Shown piece after piece: positions 4,689 to 5,730 of a stretch of DNA of 5,730 nt. The position numbers and the translations under genes are program-made. The DNA is from Dehalococcoidales bacterium (GTDB taxonomy: Bacteria; Chloroflexota; Dehalococcoidia; E44-bin15). Under the pieces are notes generated by a model. It was not told where the DNA came from. It made no database searches and was given only the letters and a program-made list of their open reading frames with translations. Numbering within the stretch: position 1 is the first letter of the stretch; each line of letters starts with the position of its first letter. Where the stretch lies: positions 1 to 5,730 of the forward strand of contig JAAXQM010000274.1 in NCBI GenBank assembly GCA_012974295.1, given 5' to 3'.

Positions 4689-5564
4689 TTAAACCTTGCG
4701 TGATGCCACGACACGTTTGCTAAGTTCCATTAAAACAAGAATAATAAAAAATCCAAGTAAGCCTGAAATAACAACAGGCCAAATAGAATCTATGGAACTT
4801 TCTATGTTTTCATACAGTAGCCGTAATGCACCCAGCATCAATCCAATAAGAAAAGCCAAGGTATAGGATTTGTATTTTCGCAGTATATAGTTTAATACCC
4901 TAGAGAAAGCCAGAATGCCAATTAAAGCACCGATAATAAATATGAATATCTCCAAGAACTGGAAATTCTTAAGAACATCGATCATATAATCATACATACC
5001 CAAGAACAGCAGTATAAATGCACCTGAGATACCTGGCAGGATCATAGCGCATATAGCAATCATACCTGAAAGAAATACAATAGGTAACGGAATGGATAAT
5101 GAATCCCCGGTTTGTAACGGATCTAAACCTGCAAAAAAAAAGCCAAATAAAAAGCCAGCGGCCGAGAATAATAGAATTTTAAGGGACAGACCTTCTATTT
5201 TTGGGTAAAGTAGAACTGCTGATGCAAGTATTAAACCAAAGAAGAAAGCATAAGTAGGAGCTTCAAAGTTTTGCAGGAAATAATCCATTACTCTGGACAT
5301 AAGGATAATTGCCAAACCAATACCTATTAGCAGTGGGATGAACAATTGGAAATCAATATTCCTGATACTTTTTTTAACCCCATCGAAATCACGCTTGATA
5401 AAATGGGAAATAAATCTGAGATCTATGCTGCTGATCGCGTGAACCAGCCTTTCATAAATACCGGTGATTAGTGCAATTGTTCCACCGGAAACACCAGGAA
5501 TAATGTCAGCTGTCCCCATAAATAGCCCTTTTAGAAAAATTATCAAAGGCTCTTTTAATCTCAT
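4689..5564 (-). CDS. popT: DUF368 membrane protein, PopT-type undecaprenyl-phosphate translocase
   Basis: This polytopic inner-membrane protein of 291 residues is full length for DUF368. The family has been shown in other bacteria to return undecaprenyl phosphate across the membrane for reuse in cell-wall synthesis. The hallmark motif is present twice: GTADIIPGVSGGTIALITG (17-35) and MILPGISGAFILLFLG (174-189). Each is followed by a GIYERL or GMYDYM segment. A second paired segment, YAFFFGLILASAVLL (105-119) and TLAFLIGLMLGALRLL (235-250), shows the protein is an internal duplication with about eight or more hydrophobic segments. The basic N-terminus has no cleaved signal. The ATG at 5564 has only a weak GAGTG site. 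The gene is markedly more AT-rich than speDE, which may mean different ancestry. Repeat copy 4 starts 38 bp upstream of the start codon. The symbol is by family, not from experiment in this organism. Confidence 0.9.
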   Translation of the reverse strand: MRLKEPLIIFLKGLFMGTADIIPGVSGGTIALITGIYERLVHAISSIDLRFISHFIKRDFDGVKKSIRNIDFQLFIPLLIGIGLAIILMSRVMDYFLQNFEAPTYAFFFGLILASAVLLYPKIEGLSLKILLFSAAGFLFGFFFAGLDPLQTGDSLSIPLPIVFLSGMIAICAMILPGISGAFILLFLGMYDYMIDVLKNFQFLEIFIFIIGALIGILAFSRVLNYILRKYKSYTLAFLIGLMLGALRLLYENIESSIDSIWPVVISGLLGFFIILVLMELSKRVVASRKV

Positions 5565-5595
5565 ATCACTCTATTAAACCTTTTCTATTCCCCAA

Positions 5596-5623
5596 AATAT
5601 TGAGACTGCTGAAATAGTCTCAA
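5596..5623 (-). promoter_or_regulatory. possible hybrid promoter of the DUF368 gene
   Basis: On the minus strand, TTGAGA (5623-5618, 5 of 6) lies inside repeat copy 4, and AATATT (5601-5596, 4 of 6) lies in the flanking target-site bases, 16 bp apart. Transcription would start about 25 nt before the ATG at 5564. The -10 match is modest. Confidence 0.28.
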
Positions 5624-5724
5624 TCAACTCCCTATATCCCCCAAGATTGGGGGATATTTTAAAGTTGGGGGACACCCCCAGGCCCCCGACAGGAAGTATC
5701 CTTCACCTCTTTTTCAGCGGTCTT
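5602..5724 (+). repeat. MITE-like dispersed repeat, copy 4 (full length)
   Basis: This 123 bp copy has terminal inverted repeats GAGACTGCTGAAA and TTTTCAGCGGTCTT. It is flanked by ATATTG at 5597-5602 and ATATTG at 5725-5730, a probable 6 bp target duplication that shares the first G of the element. The left end holds a perfect sub-terminal inverted repeat, GAGACT and AGTCTC, 8 nt apart. The central palindrome is CCCCCAA-GA-TTGGGGG, whose centre is the reverse complement of the TC in copies 1 and 2. The right-hand hairpin is weakened to AGGA/TCCT, but T5 remains. Confidence 0.85.
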
Positions 5725-5730
5725 ATATTG

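Noticed and set aside
741..5724. CRISPR array
   Set aside because: The repeats are about 123 bp, imperfect and irregularly spaced by hundreds to thousands of bases, with no cas genes.

Overview
The window looks like chromosomal DNA from an uncultured bacterium. It combines ordinary single-copy metabolic and membrane genes, strong Shine-Dalgarno sites with TTG, GTG and possibly CTG starts, and short C/G-block repeats scattered between genes. The spermidine-synthase homologue is close to the Thermus-type aminopropyltransferases. From memory of similar repeat-rich genomes I lean towards Chloroflexota (Dehalococcoidia-like), but this is inference and nothing in the window proves it.

Layout. 1-122: possible tail of an upstream gene (weak). 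192-599 (+): small two-helix membrane protein with a very acidic tail, function unknown. 600-1640: about 1 kb without a convincing gene, holding two copies of a ~123 bp inverted-repeat-bounded element and an orphan terminator-like hairpin facing the minus strand. 1693-2196 (+): DoxX/MauE-type redox membrane protein with a good promoter and probably an unusual CTG start. 2177-2965 (-): transglutaminase-like protein with C-terminal TPRs, its 3' end overlapping the DoxX gene. 3027-3395 and 3392-4312 (+): speD and speE, a two-gene polyamine operon with an ATGA overlap, transcribed divergently from the transglutaminase-like gene across a 61 bp gap. 4313-4688: gene-free, with a broken copy of the repeat and several hairpins. 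4689-5564 (-): DUF368/PopT family membrane protein, clearly more AT-rich than its neighbours. 5602-5724: a complete repeat copy with an apparent target duplication at the very end of the window.

How the genes work together. SpeD makes decarboxylated S-adenosylmethionine and SpeE transfers its aminopropyl group to a di- or polyamine acceptor, so these two form one pathway. The divergent transglutaminase-like/TPR gene may be co-regulated with them, but a functional link is speculative. The DoxX-like and DUF368 proteins are independent membrane functions (thiol redox, and undecaprenyl-phosphate recycling).

The most noteworthy non-coding signal is the repeat family: three full copies of near-identical length and one broken copy in 5.7 kb. 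It has terminal inverted repeats, possible target duplications, conserved hairpins and a terminator-like right end. It behaves like a non-autonomous (MITE-like) element; no transposase is present in the window.
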